Notes under the pieces: generated by a model | What the model was told of the DNA's origin: nothing | The model's database searches: none | Seen by the model: only the letters and a program-made list of their open reading frames with translations | Shown here: piece after piece, positions 35,401-43,096 of the stretch | How the letters are laid out: each line of letters begins with the position of its first letter | How positions within the stretch are numbered: position 1 is the first letter of the stretch | Source of the DNA: Bacteroidales bacterium UBA3297 | GTDB taxonomy: Bacteria; Bacteroidota; Bacteroidia; Bacteroidales; Paludibacteraceae | Direction of reading: 5' to 3' | Length of the DNA: 64,000 nucleotides | Assembly: GCA_002362105.1 (NCBI GenBank) | Contig: DETD01000031.1 | Coordinates: forward strand, 25,422-89,421 | Translations under genes and position numbers: made by a program

Positions 35401-36384
35401 CGCCACCTCCATCGTATTGGCCAGCGCCTCGGGAATATCGGCAAAGATAGCCGCCATTTCGTCGGGCGTCTTCAACCATTCCTGCTTCGTGTAGTGCAGA
35501 CGCTTAGGGTCGTTAAAATCGGCACCCGTAGAGAGGCAGACCAAACGGTCGTGCGCCTCACCGTGCTCCTCCTCTACAAAGTGCACGTCGTTGGTGCAGA
35601 CAATCTTCACACCCGTCTCCTTCGAGAGGCGGATGATGTCGGGAATATAGCTTTCCTCCACCTCATAGACATGGGTGTCGGCATTCACCTTGTCGGTTTT
35701 GTGTCGTTGGATTTCAAGGTAGTAATCTTCACCAAAAATCGATTGGAACCACTTCACCGTTTCGAGAGCGCCCTCGTAGTCTTTCGACAACAGTTTCTGC
35801 GGCACCTCGCCGGCAATACAGGCCGAGCAGACAATCAGCCCCTCGTGGTACTGTTCCAGCAACTCGTGGTCGATACGGGGTTTGCCGTAAAAGCCGTCGA
35901 CATAGGCAATAGTTGCCAATTTGCAGAGGTTTTGGTACCCCACCTTGTTTTTGGCCAGCACAATCAAGTGCCAACCGTTCTTGTCGACCGTGTATTCCTT
36001 TCCTTCGAAATTTACAGCCTTGAGTGCAGAATCGTGCAGTTTGTGGGAGCGGCGTGCGCAATAGGCCTCGGTACCGATAATCGGGGTAAAGAACGGGGTT
36101 GCCTTCTCCACATCGAGTTTAGCCTGCGCCTCCTTCTTTTCCTCGTCCGACGCCGCATCGTTAGCAAGAATACCCTCCAGTTCCTTAATTTTATCCTTCT
36201 TCTTGCCGTTCACCTTGTTGGCATAGTCGGTAAACTCCTTAATGCCGAACATATTGCCGTGGTCGGTCAGGGCCATAGCATACATACCGTTCTTAAGGCA
36301 CTTGTCGACAAGGTCGGTCACCTTCGACATACCGTCGAGAATAGAATAATGCGAGTGGACGTGCAGATGGGTAAATTCTGTCAT
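32494..36384 (-). CDS. dnaE: DNA polymerase III subunit alpha
   Basis: A 1296-residue replicative polymerase. N-terminal PHP domain (HLHVHSHYSILDGMSKV, TDHGNMFG). Polymerase palm with GPGRGSAAGSAVAY and the catalytic acid motif PDIDVDFDD near residue 508. Finger and thumb regions include RPGPMQYIPTFI and YAFNKSHATCYSWVAYQ. The OB-fold is near the C-terminus (VTNVREGMTKKNNPYAIV). The full length and motifs indicate a functional enzyme that elongates DNA with the beta clamp and clamp loader. The start at 36384 (MTEFTHLHVH) is fixed by the PHP strand. Divergent from the PARG-like gene, with a TAACTTTG box 29 bp upstream. Confidence 0.98.
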   Translation of the reverse strand: MTEFTHLHVHSHYSILDGMSKVTDLVDKCLKNGMYAMALTDHGNMFGIKEFTDYANKVNGKKKDKIKELEGILANDAASDEEKKEAQAKLDVEKATPFFTPIIGTEAYCARRSHKLHDSALKAVNFEGKEYTVDKNGWHLIVLAKNKVGYQNLCKLATIAYVDGFYGKPRIDHELLEQYHEGLIVCSACIAGEVPQKLLSKDYEGALETVKWFQSIFGEDYYLEIQRHKTDKVNADTHVYEVEESYIPDIIRLSKETGVKIVCTNDVHFVEEEHGEAHDRLVCLSTGADFNDPKRLHYTKQEWLKTPDEMAAIFADIPEALANTMEVAAKVESYSIESGPIMPKFDIPEEFGTEELYRQKYTQEQLYDEFTEDENGNVVLSREDGEKKIKRLGGYEKLYRIKLEGDYLAKLAWEGAHWRYGEVLTEEVKDRINFELYIMKTMGFPGYFLIVRDYIRAAREELGVSVGPGRGSAAGSAVAYCLRITDIDPIKYDLLFERFLNPDRISLPDIDVDFDDAGRGKVLQWVTKKYGAETVAHIITYGTMATKSSIKDVCRVEQVPLPEVNRICSFVPDKFDESLADPKTGKVPKVNLKNCFKYIPELADAHDNGDPVVRRSLTYASQLENTNRQIGIHACGFIIGADDLKKFAPLCTIKDKDTGEDVQVTQYDGHVIESVGLIKMDFLGLSTLSILKEAIANIKHSKGIEVDIDHIPIDDKLTYELYSRGDTIGTFQFESPGMQKYLRELQPTVFEDIIAMNALYRPGPMQYIPTFINRKLGKEPITYDIPCMEKYLKDTYGVTVYQEQVMLLSRQLANFTRGESDKLRKAMGKKQMAILEQLKGKFIAGGTKNGHDEKILNKIWSDWEEFAKYAFNKSHATCYSWVAYQTAYLKAHYPAELMAANLTSNKSDITKVTKFMEECKRMKVAVLGPDVNESELNFSVNQSGAIRFGMAGVKGLGESAVDAIIKEREQNGKFKDIYDLVERVPSSSLNRKALESLALSGAFDSFEGFKREFMFAQGPKGTFAEELSRYGSKVQSEKNTDLMGNLFADLADDSGVKIPQPPFPKGVEPWPTLERLNKEKDLVGIYLSAHPLDDYAVALKYVVNTHMTDFDLPPEEQKAKLYNKQISCGGLVTNVREGMTKKNNPYAIVTVEDYEGSHEFALFGEDYMNLANRFHKNVAVYIEGQFKSRFQWSKPTDALEFKIGTVQLLSSVKEQLVKKMTITISEDKIDDMFVSEFLPLLQENQGEVLLYLHVHEQSTGKTVPLFARKCKVNASYPMIERLQQMSDDGLLMFYLN

Positions 36385-36412
36385 AATAAGCGGGGTATTT
36401 TACAACGGAAAC

Positions 36413-36420
36413 AAAGTTAC
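36413..36420 (-). promoter_or_regulatory. -7 box of dnaE
   Basis: Minus strand TAACTTTG, 29 bp before the dnaE start, in the 134-bp divergent spacer with the PARG-like gene. No clear -33 box. Confidence 0.45.
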
Positions 36421-36518
36421 AGATTTTATTCACCACTAAAAAAGGCATTTCACAAGAAGATATTCACAAAAAAGGATTATATTTATAAACTCAAAAACGC
36501 ACGAAAAGCACAACACCT

Positions 36519-37451
36519 ATGAGACAAGCAGACTGGAACGATGAAGACTGGATAGACACTATGCACCGAGCCATAGCCAGCAACGACGAAGATATGAGGC
36601 ACCGCCTACGCGTGTCAGTATGGGAAGCTACCCTCGAATTTGTACAAAAAGGGAGCTACCTGGCCAACCGCAAAGAGGTTAAGCTGAACTTGACGGAAGA
36701 CCCCGCCAAGGAAACCGTGTTTTACGACAAGGAGATACACATCCCCAGCAGCGCCCCCCGCTTCGACAGCACCACTGTGCGCGTAACGGTCGACGACTCG
36801 CTGAACGCCGCCCACAAACTGGTAGGCGAAGGTAAAGAGCCCTGCGTGCTGAACATGGCCAACCGCCAGCTACCGGGTGGAGGCGTGCACAACGGAGCAG
36901 GCGCCCAAGAAGAGAACATTTTCCGCCGTAGCGACTACTACCGCTCGCTCTTCATCTACAAGCCAAATTTGGCCGAGAAGTACGGACTAACCCCCGACCC
37001 CAAGCATCACTACCCGCTTGACCGCGACTTTGGCGGCATCTACGCCGACGGGGTCACCGTGTTCAGAAGCGACGAGAAGAACGGCTACGCCCTTCTGGGG
37101 CAGCCCTTCAAGGTTGCCCTTGTTGCCGTGGCAGCCATCTACCAACCCGAAGTGGTAGACGACCGCATCAGTCCCGAACTTGTGCTACCAACCCTTAACA
37201 AGATACGCACCATCTTCCGCATAGCCTATATGAACGGGCACCACCACTTAGTGCTTTCGGCATTCGGCTGCGGTGCATTCGAGAATCCGCCACGCCACAT
37301 GGCCGAGCTGTTCAAGTGCGTATTGCAGGAAGATGAATTCCGCAACCGTTTTTCAGAAATCGTCTTCGCTATTTTGAAGCGCGACGAGTCTGACGGTAAG
37401 GGCAACTACGAATGTTTCAAAGAGGTGTTCGGAGAGACCTGCACACTTTAA
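36519..37451 (+). CDS. Microbial PARG-like protein (TIGR02452 family)
   Basis: A 310-residue macrodomain-fold protein. It carries the bacterial poly(ADP-ribose) glycohydrolase signature GGG-x7-QEE: Gly120-122 and Gln130-Glu131-Glu132 (LPGGGVHNGAGAQEENIFRR). The later motifs are LPTLNKIRTIFRIA, LVLSAFGCGAFENPP and FSEIVFAIL. The family removes ADP-ribose from proteins or degrades its polymers. No signal peptide is present, so it acts in the cytoplasm. It is divergent from dnaE. A Sir2-family gene lies 4.5 kb away on the other strand, but nothing in the sequence joins them in one system. The native ADP-ribosyltransferase is not in the window. Confidence 0.88.
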   Translation: MRQADWNDEDWIDTMHRAIASNDEDMRHRLRVSVWEATLEFVQKGSYLANRKEVKLNLTEDPAKETVFYDKEIHIPSSAPRFDSTTVRVTVDDSLNAAHKLVGEGKEPCVLNMANRQLPGGGVHNGAGAQEENIFRRSDYYRSLFIYKPNLAEKYGLTPDPKHHYPLDRDFGGIYADGVTVFRSDEKNGYALLGQPFKVALVAVAAIYQPEVVDDRISPELVLPTLNKIRTIFRIAYMNGHHHLVLSAFGCGAFENPPRHMAELFKCVLQEDEFRNRFSEIVFAILKRDESDGKGNYECFKEVFGETCTL

Positions 37452-37539
37452 GGCACAATATTTGTATCAGACAACACAAAGGAAACCGGGCTCCCGTCAA
37501 AAAAAGACGGGCTGCAACCAGCAATTGCTAGAAAACCCT

Positions 37540-37578
37540 TAAATTTGCAAACAAAAACCATAAAAGGGGCACGCCCCT
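37540..37578 (+). promoter_or_regulatory. -7 box and leader hairpin before lolA-like gene
   Basis: TAAATTTG (37540-37547) is a perfect -7 box; AGGGGC and GCCCCT (37565-37578) form a short hairpin in the leader, 21 bp before the start. A further 6-bp hairpin with A-rich loop (37493-37511) may end the PARG transcript. Confidence 0.4.
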
Positions 37579-37598
37579 GAAGAAAACGAAAACAGCAC

Positions 37599-38246
37599 AT
37601 GAAAAAAATCTTTATGCTTCTGTTCGCCATCGGCATAAGCGCCTCTACTTGGGCGCAACAGCCCCTACCAGCCAACGAAGCCGCACAACTGGAATCTGCT
37701 ATTGAGGAACAGGCTGGGAAAATAACCACCATAACAAGCCAGTTCAAACAAGTGAAGCACGTATCTGGCATGAGTAAGGATCTGGTATCGATAGGCGATA
37801 TGATGTATAAGAAAGAAAACAAAGTCATACTGAACTACACCACCCCCATCAAATACCAGATGGTGATGAACGGCACCAAAGTGAAAATGGTGAACGGCGG
37901 CAAGGCCAAAGTTTACGACACCAACGCCGCAGGAGCCAGCACCAACGAGATGCAGAGGATGATAAGCTCGTGTATGACCGGCAATATGAAAGCCCTGAAA
38001 AAGGACTACAAAATCAGCTATTTCGACAAAGGACAGAACTATTTGGTAAAAATAGTGCCAAACGGTACAAAAAAACTCTTCAAAGAGATTGAAATGGAGA
38101 TGCAGAAGAGCGACAAGATGCTACTCCGCCTACGTCTGACTGAAAATGCGAAAGCCAGCAAAAATGGCGAAGACTACACCGAGTACCACTTCAGCAAGAC
38201 CCAGAAAAACGCGAACTTGGAAGACCGTCTGTTCGTTATAGAGTAA
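37599..38246 (+). CDS. LolA-like outer-membrane lipoprotein carrier
   Basis: A 215-residue periplasmic protein with a signal peptide cut after STWAQ. The fold resembles LolA: QFKQVKHVSGMSK (family opening QxK), GDMMYKKENKVILNYTTP, then KVYDTNAAGAS and the closing YTEYHFSKTQKNANLEDRLF. LolA-type proteins carry lipids or lipoproteins across the periplasm. The following lipoprotein and glycosyltransferase/DUF2062 genes (19 and 3 bp gaps) suggest that this copy serves a lipid or polymer export pathway rather than general lipoprotein sorting. Such trios are known beside aryl-polyene or dialkylresorcinol gene clusters. Confidence 0.8.
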   Translation: MKKIFMLLFAIGISASTWAQQPLPANEAAQLESAIEEQAGKITTITSQFKQVKHVSGMSKDLVSIGDMMYKKENKVILNYTTPIKYQMVMNGTKVKMVNGGKAKVYDTNAAGASTNEMQRMISSCMTGNMKALKKDYKISYFDKGQNYLVKIVPNGTKKLFKEIEMEMQKSDKMLLRLRLTENAKASKNGEDYTEYHFSKTQKNANLEDRLFVIE

Positions 38247-38265
38247 CAACGCATAAAACGCAGCC

Positions 38266-38961
38266 ATGAACAAGCTCATACTGCCCAGCCTACTACTTCC
38301 GCTGTTTATAGCCTCAGCCTGCACCCCAAAACTCTTTAAAGGGATGGAAGGGGAAGGCAAACAGACTATAAAGAGGGAGCAGCTGTATCCGTTCTCCTAC
38401 AGAAAGGGGGAGACCGTCACCTATTCTATGCAGTTAGACTACAAAGACAACGTAATAAACTGCATACTATTGGTAGAACCCGACGAGAAGGGCAACATTA
38501 GGGGCGTATGCACTTCGGTTTTTGGCAGCATAGTACTCGACTTCTACCTTAACGAGAAAGGGATGCTCATCTACGACTGCATGGAACAGCTGAAACACAA
38601 GAAACTGCTCCGCCTGTTGGAAAAAGACCTGATGACCACCTTTTTCAAGCGTTTCGACAAAGAGACCTACGAGGCCAGGGTCTGGCACCTGGAGCACAAC
38701 AGTCCGTCGACCATTGCCACCGACAAACTTGTGTTGAACAAAGGCTACAACATAAAGGGAAAACTAGGCAAATGCAACATCAAGACAGACGAGATAGAGC
38801 AACACGTGCTAGAAATAGAGAACAGCGGCAAACTGTCGGCCGCAAACATCCGCTTTGAATACGAACAAGGCAACATTGTTCCTAAAACAGTAAAAATAAG
38901 CCACCCGAACCTCGGGTTGTCTATCCTTATCGAGAAATACGAAACCGAGACAAGCAACTAA
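38266..38961 (+). CDS. Hypothetical lipoprotein between LolA-like and glycosyltransferase genes
   Basis: A 231-residue protein with a lipoprotein signal (lipobox ASAC, Cys19). The mature part is beta-rich with strands such as ETVTYSMQLDYKDN, GNIRGVCTSVFGSIVLDFYL and LSILIEKYE at the end. The layout is like LolB or other lipid-binding half-barrels, but the sequence is not recognisably LolB. The position between a LolA-like carrier and a lipid-type glycosyltransferase supports an outer-membrane receptor role for the same cargo; that is inference. Confidence 0.6.
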   Translation: MNKLILPSLLLPLFIASACTPKLFKGMEGEGKQTIKREQLYPFSYRKGETVTYSMQLDYKDNVINCILLVEPDEKGNIRGVCTSVFGSIVLDFYLNEKGMLIYDCMEQLKHKKLLRLLEKDLMTTFFKRFDKETYEARVWHLEHNSPSTIATDKLVLNKGYNIKGKLGKCNIKTDEIEQHVLEIENSGKLSAANIRFEYEQGNIVPKTVKISHPNLGLSILIEKYETETSN

Positions 38962-38964
38962 CCC

Positions 38965-40134
38965 ATGAATACAGAAATAGGCCAACGACTAAAAGCCCTG
39001 AAATGCGGTATACTGATACCCACCTACAACAACAATGGCACCATAGCCACTGTTGCACGCGAGGCTTTGACCTATTGTGAAGACGTATGGGTAGTGAACG
39101 ACGGCTCGACCGACAACACCAACCAGCTGCTTGAGGAGATAGAAGGCCTGCACCTGCTAGGCTACACCCAGAACCGTGGAAAGGGCTACGCCTTGAAAAC
39201 AGGCTTCAAAGCAATGGTGGAGGCGGGTATGCGCTACGCGCTGACAATTGACGCCGACGGACAACACAAATGGGAAGACCTGCCCGTGCTTGTGGAACAG
39301 GCCGAACAACACCCCGACAGCCTGATTTGCGGTACACGCAACGTAAAAACACAGGAAGGGATGCCCGGGAAGAACAGTTTCGCCAACCAGTTCAGCAACT
39401 TCTGGTTCAAGGTAGAAACCGGGATGGATTTTCCAGACACCCAGTGCGGCTACCGCATCTACCCCATCGACAGACTGAAAAAGAAGCACTTCTTCGGCAC
39501 AAAATACGAGTTCGAGTTGGAAGTTTTGGTTCGCTCGGCATGGTCGGGCATAGAGTTGGTGGCACAACCCGTACACGTCTACTATCCGCCAGCCGAAGAG
39601 CGTGTCAGCCACTTCCGGCCCTTCCAAGACTTCAGCCGCATCAGCGTACTGAACACCATTTTGGTTATAGTCGCCTTTTTATGGATAAAGCCGCGCGACT
39701 TTTTCCGGAAAATAACCTGGACCAACATTAAAAAAAAAATTGACGAGAACCTGATACACAATCCCGAAAGTGCGGGAAAGATAGCCTCGGCCGCCAGTTT
39801 GGGCGTGCTGTTCGGCATACTGCCGCTATGGGGGTTCCAAATGCTGCTGGTGTTGGCAATAGCGCACTTGTTGAAACTAAACAAAGTGATAGCGCTGATA
39901 TTCAGCAATATCAGCATTCCTCCGTGCATACCGTTCATTTTATGGGGAAGCTACGCGATAGGCGGAGTACTGACCGGTAGCGGGAAAGCGATACCCGAAT
40001 TACGGGAAATAACCCTCGACAACGTATGGAACGACACGCTGCAATATCTGGTAGGTTCGTGCACACTGGCCGTAATAGCCAGCCTGGTTACAGGATTGCT
40101 GGTGTACGCCATAATCACCCTAAAACGCAAGTAA
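38965..40134 (+). CDS. Glycosyltransferase family 2 fused to DUF2062 membrane domain
   Basis: A 389-residue protein. Residues about 12-230 are a GT-A glycosyltransferase with LIPTYNN, VVNDGSTDN, the metal-binding DADGQ (Asp96, Asp98) and CGYRIYP, similar to dolichol-phosphate-sugar synthases and to GT2 enzymes of lipid pathways. Residues about 265-385 are a DUF2062 domain with hydrophobic helices (LGVLFGILPLWGFQMLLVLA, YLVGSCTLAVIASLVTGLLV). It is expected at the inner membrane, transferring sugar to a lipid carrier. It starts 3 bp after the lipoprotein gene. It converges with the TerB/J gene trio. Confidence 0.8.
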   Translation: MNTEIGQRLKALKCGILIPTYNNNGTIATVAREALTYCEDVWVVNDGSTDNTNQLLEEIEGLHLLGYTQNRGKGYALKTGFKAMVEAGMRYALTIDADGQHKWEDLPVLVEQAEQHPDSLICGTRNVKTQEGMPGKNSFANQFSNFWFKVETGMDFPDTQCGYRIYPIDRLKKKHFFGTKYEFELEVLVRSAWSGIELVAQPVHVYYPPAEERVSHFRPFQDFSRISVLNTILVIVAFLWIKPRDFFRKITWTNIKKKIDENLIHNPESAGKIASAASLGVLFGILPLWGFQMLLVLAIAHLLKLNKVIALIFSNISIPPCIPFILWGSYAIGGVLTGSGKAIPELREITLDNVWNDTLQYLVGSCTLAVIASLVTGLLVYAIITLKRK

Positions 40135-40146
40135 CAAAACTATTAA

Positions 40147-41043
40147 CTATTTATCGACCCTCAAGTGGTTGTAGGCGTCGTTTATCTTTTTAACTTTTTC
40201 CGTATAGACCACCTTTAACAACTCGTCCTTCACCATATCGGGGTGGTATTTTTTCACCAGATTCCTATAAGCCAGTTTAACCTCGTCGGCCGACGCCGTA
40301 GCAGCCAAACCCAGCACTGCATAGTACACATCGAGTGAAGCCGGAGCCCCTGCTTTGCCGGCAGACTGCTTTTGGCTGGAGTCACCGCCAGAGCCAGCCT
40401 TCCGCTGTTGGTTATTGGACTTAGACCGCCGGTCTTGACCGGCATTCATCTTTTTCTTCTGGCGCTTTTCATCTTTCTCCTCCACAAAAACCGGGTCGCA
40501 GAAATCGTCAGTTTGTTCCGACCTGTAACAGGTACGATAGTACTTGACATCGTCAGCAGGAAGCGAGAAAAACTCTATAACCCTGCTAATGACCATCCAC
40601 TCCCTAGGGGTCACACCACCCACACAGGCAACCGAAAACAGGAATTCGACCACCGCAGAGAGTTCATGGCGGTTCAGGTTCTTCTTGGCCAGCGCAGCAC
40701 ATATATTTATACGGTTGGCAGACGCCTGGCTTATTTTATAGGCATCATCAGTCCGGACAAAATAAAGTTTGTTAGCGTCGGACTTCAATTCCTGCTTCAG
40801 GCACGCAAATGCCGCCCTCCGTTTCTCGTCGTCAGAGAAACTGCACTTAAAAAACGAGCAGGCCTTCAGCACCTCGTTTTCCGACACCTCGCCATCGGCC
40901 CTCATCACAATAGCCAGCAACGACACCAACCCGAAGCGGTTGTCGTTCCATATAGCATCGTCGCCAGGTAACTTTCTTGCATTATACTCGGCCGCAAAGG
41001 CCATAGCCAGAACAGTGGACACTAAAATAACAGCAACAATCAT
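40147..41043 (-). CDS. Membrane-anchored TerB-like/J-domain protein (intact HPD), third of three
   Basis: A 298-residue protein. One N-terminal membrane segment (about 1-18) is followed by a TerB-like helical domain: LLAIVMRADGEVSENEVLKA (acidic pair typical of TerB), later VVEFLFSVACVGGVTPREW. A Lys/Ser/Gly/Gln-rich linker (about 190-235) leads to a C-terminal J domain with YYAVLGLAATASADEVKLAY and HPD at 267-269. The architecture resembles DjlA-type co-chaperones, which stimulate DnaK at the membrane. It is the last of three tandem paralogues, with a 34-bp gap to the second. Confidence 0.8.
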   Translation of the reverse strand: MIVAVILVSTVLAMAFAAEYNARKLPGDDAIWNDNRFGLVSLLAIVMRADGEVSENEVLKACSFFKCSFSDDEKRRAAFACLKQELKSDANKLYFVRTDDAYKISQASANRINICAALAKKNLNRHELSAVVEFLFSVACVGGVTPREWMVISRVIEFFSLPADDVKYYRTCYRSEQTDDFCDPVFVEEKDEKRQKKKMNAGQDRRSKSNNQQRKAGSGGDSSQKQSAGKAGAPASLDVYYAVLGLAATASADEVKLAYRNLVKKYHPDMVKDELLKVVYTEKVKKINDAYNHLRVDK

Positions 41044-41077
41044 AACGCCAGATCATCAAATTTAACAGCAGAAACAC

Positions 41078-41887
41078 TTATGCCCGCAGGTGCTTATAGG
41101 CATCGTTAACAGCCTTGAACTTTTGGGCATAAACCGTTTTCAGCAACTCATCTTGGACCATATCGGGATGGTATTTCTTCGCCAACATACGATAGGCTGC
41201 CTTCACCTCGTCGGGCGACGCACCAACCGGCAGCCCCAACACCCCATAATAGAAGGCGACACCATCAGGCACAGCAGCACCCAGGTCAGTAGACCCCTGT
41301 TTAGCGTCAGTTTTGTACTGACGGTAACAGGCACAGAAATAGTCGCACTCCTCCTTCCGCAAATAGAAGCATTCCATAACCTTGCAAATGACAGCCCACT
41401 CTTTAGCAGAGACGCCGCCAACACTGGCCACAGCAAACAGGAATTCGACCACCGCATAACGCTCTTCATCCGTCAAGCCGTTACGCGCATTTCTCGCATA
41501 TTCAGAAACCAAAGCGAACGTTTTCGGAGTCAGTTGGTACTCAGCGCCCACCTTGTTGAAAGTAACCACATAACTGTCGGCTTCAATTTCACTGACCAGC
41601 ATACGGTAAATGTTATCTGCCTCCTTTTTAGGATACGCTTCTTTAAAATAATAAAAAGCCTTCACCACCTCATCTTTCGACACCTCACCATCGGCCTTCA
41701 TCACAAGAAAGAGCAGACCGGCCAAACCTTTACTATTCGCCAGTGCCCTCTTTTTCTTCAATTCCGACAGCGGAATAACACCATACTCGCGGTACTCGAC
41801 GATTAGATTGAAGACGTACACAAAGATGGCCGTCACGACTAAAAGACCAGCGACATGGAGAAGAGTCGAAAGGATAAGAGTACCCAT
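41078..41887 (-). CDS. Membrane-anchored TerB-like/J-domain protein (intact HPD), second of three
   Basis: A 269-residue paralogue of the next gene. N-terminal membrane segment (about 6-28), TerB-like domain with LLFLVMKADGEVSKDEVVKA and VVEFLFAVASVGGVSAKEW, short linker, then a J domain with YYGVLGLPVGASPDEVKAAY and HPD at 240-242. It starts 4 bp after the stop of the first paralogue, so the two are translationally linked. Acting on DnaK is expected from the HPD motif. The client or partner is unknown. Confidence 0.8.
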   Translation of the reverse strand: MGTLILSTLLHVAGLLVVTAIFVYVFNLIVEYREYGVIPLSELKKKRALANSKGLAGLLFLVMKADGEVSKDEVVKAFYYFKEAYPKKEADNIYRMLVSEIEADSYVVTFNKVGAEYQLTPKTFALVSEYARNARNGLTDEERYAVVEFLFAVASVGGVSAKEWAVICKVMECFYLRKEECDYFCACYRQYKTDAKQGSTDLGAAVPDGVAFYYGVLGLPVGASPDEVKAAYRMLAKKYHPDMVQDELLKTVYAQKFKAVNDAYKHLRA

Positions 41888-41891
41888 TTTA

Positions 41892-42716
41892 TCAGGCGAT
41901 TAACTTATTGTACGCAAATTCCACCTCGCTGAGTTTTTCCTCTGCAACCCCCTTCAAGGCACCGCCGTCCGAGATTTGCGCCTTATATCTTTCCACCAAC
42001 TTATCGTAAGCCGCCTTCACCAGTTCAGCATCGGCCGAATCGGCAACCCCCAAAATGGCGTAAGGAGAAGCCTGCAAGGCATCGTCCGTCTGTTTGTCTG
42101 CCACCCGGAACTGTTCGTATTTTTTAACCAGATAGGCGGAATCGGATTCAGAAAGCCCCAAATGGGCGAGCACACACCCCAAAAAGTTCCATTCGGCATC
42201 GACAATGCCCCCCTGCTTCACCGCAATAGTGAACAGCATTTCGGCCACAGCAAGCAGCTGCAGATAGCCGTATTTTTCTTTCAGTTGTTCCACTTCCGAA
42301 ACACCATCAGCCTCATTAACGGAAGTGTTGAGGTATAGGTACACACAATCGAGCACCTCACCAGCCTTTTTCGACCTGAACATCGACTGCAACCGCGACT
42401 TAGCGACCGCTAACTCCGCCTCTGACGACTTGCCATCGGCCATAACCACCTTGGCGATAAGGAAGCCCAGCACCTGGTTCGACAAATCGTCGCTTTCCGA
42501 ACACCGGAAATCGGACTTACCGACCACACACAAGTTCAAAGAGAAAAGCAACAGAACGGTGAAAGACACCGCCAGCAGAAACACGAGAGCCACCGCGCTG
42601 GAAATCGTAAAATAGATAATAGATGAAACCAGCAAGACGATGCCCGCAACAAACAGAAGTCCTTTACTTTTCGTGCCACACCCAAGTTGACACTCGTTTG
42701 AAGATTTTTGTACCAT
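41892..42716 (-). CDS. Membrane TerB-like protein with J-like domain lacking HPD, first of three
   Basis: A 274-residue paralogue. Two hydrophobic segments near the N-terminus (LLFVAGIVLLVSSIIYF, ALVFLLAVSFTVLLLFSL), then a TerB-like domain (IAKVVMADGKSSEAELAVAK) and a C-terminal J-like helix pair (YAILGVADSADAELVKAAY). Where its paralogues have HPD it has Lys245-Ala-Gln247 (RYKAQISDG), so stimulation of DnaK is unlikely. It may regulate or dimerise with the two intact copies. First gene of the operon; a TATCTTTG box lies about 20 bp upstream. Confidence 0.75.
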   Translation of the reverse strand: MVQKSSNECQLGCGTKSKGLLFVAGIVLLVSSIIYFTISSAVALVFLLAVSFTVLLLFSLNLCVVGKSDFRCSESDDLSNQVLGFLIAKVVMADGKSSEAELAVAKSRLQSMFRSKKAGEVLDCVYLYLNTSVNEADGVSEVEQLKEKYGYLQLLAVAEMLFTIAVKQGGIVDAEWNFLGCVLAHLGLSESDSAYLVKKYEQFRVADKQTDDALQASPYAILGVADSADAELVKAAYDKLVERYKAQISDGGALKGVAEEKLSEVEFAYNKLIA

Positions 42717-42736
42717 AGTATAATAATGTTATATAA

Positions 42737-42744
42737 CAAAGATA
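42737..42744 (-). promoter_or_regulatory. -7 box of the TerB/J operon
   Basis: Minus strand TATCTTTG, 20 bp before the start at 42716, in the 380-bp divergent spacer 42717-43096. The rest of the spacer, apart from the promoter at 43039, holds nothing recognisable. Confidence 0.45.
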
Positions 42745-43038
42745 ACAAAAGAAGTGAATAAAAAAAAGGAACAGTACCCGTCACGAGCACCATTCCAAGT
42801 TTGTAAAACACTATCACAAATTGTTATGATAACATTCTTAAAAAAAGAATTAACTACTACCTAATTTGTATTTATGAACAAATCTATGTTTTCACCCCCT
42901 TCAAGGGCTATTGCAAAGATAGCCCGAGCCGTATAAAAAAAGTAGTAAGAAACCGCCAAAGAATAAAAAAATACAGTCAAAATGTATGAATTATTGCTCA
43001 AATCGTGAGAAAATACGGGCAAGGTCGAATAAATAGTT

Positions 43039-43069
43039 TTTGATTATTTTACATTATCGCTTACATTTG
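43039..43069 (+). promoter_or_regulatory. Promoter of the complete hybrid regulator
   Basis: TTTG (43039-43042), 19 bp, TACATTTG (43062-43069): both boxes ideal. The start codon follows 27 bp later. Confidence 0.75.
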
Positions 43070-43096
43070 TAAACAGATAAGAATGAAAAACACCCT

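Noticed and set aside
32860..36522. 1220-codon open frame antisense to dnaE
   Set aside because: It lies opposite a certain gene, has no family motifs and follows from the codon composition of dnaE in that frame.
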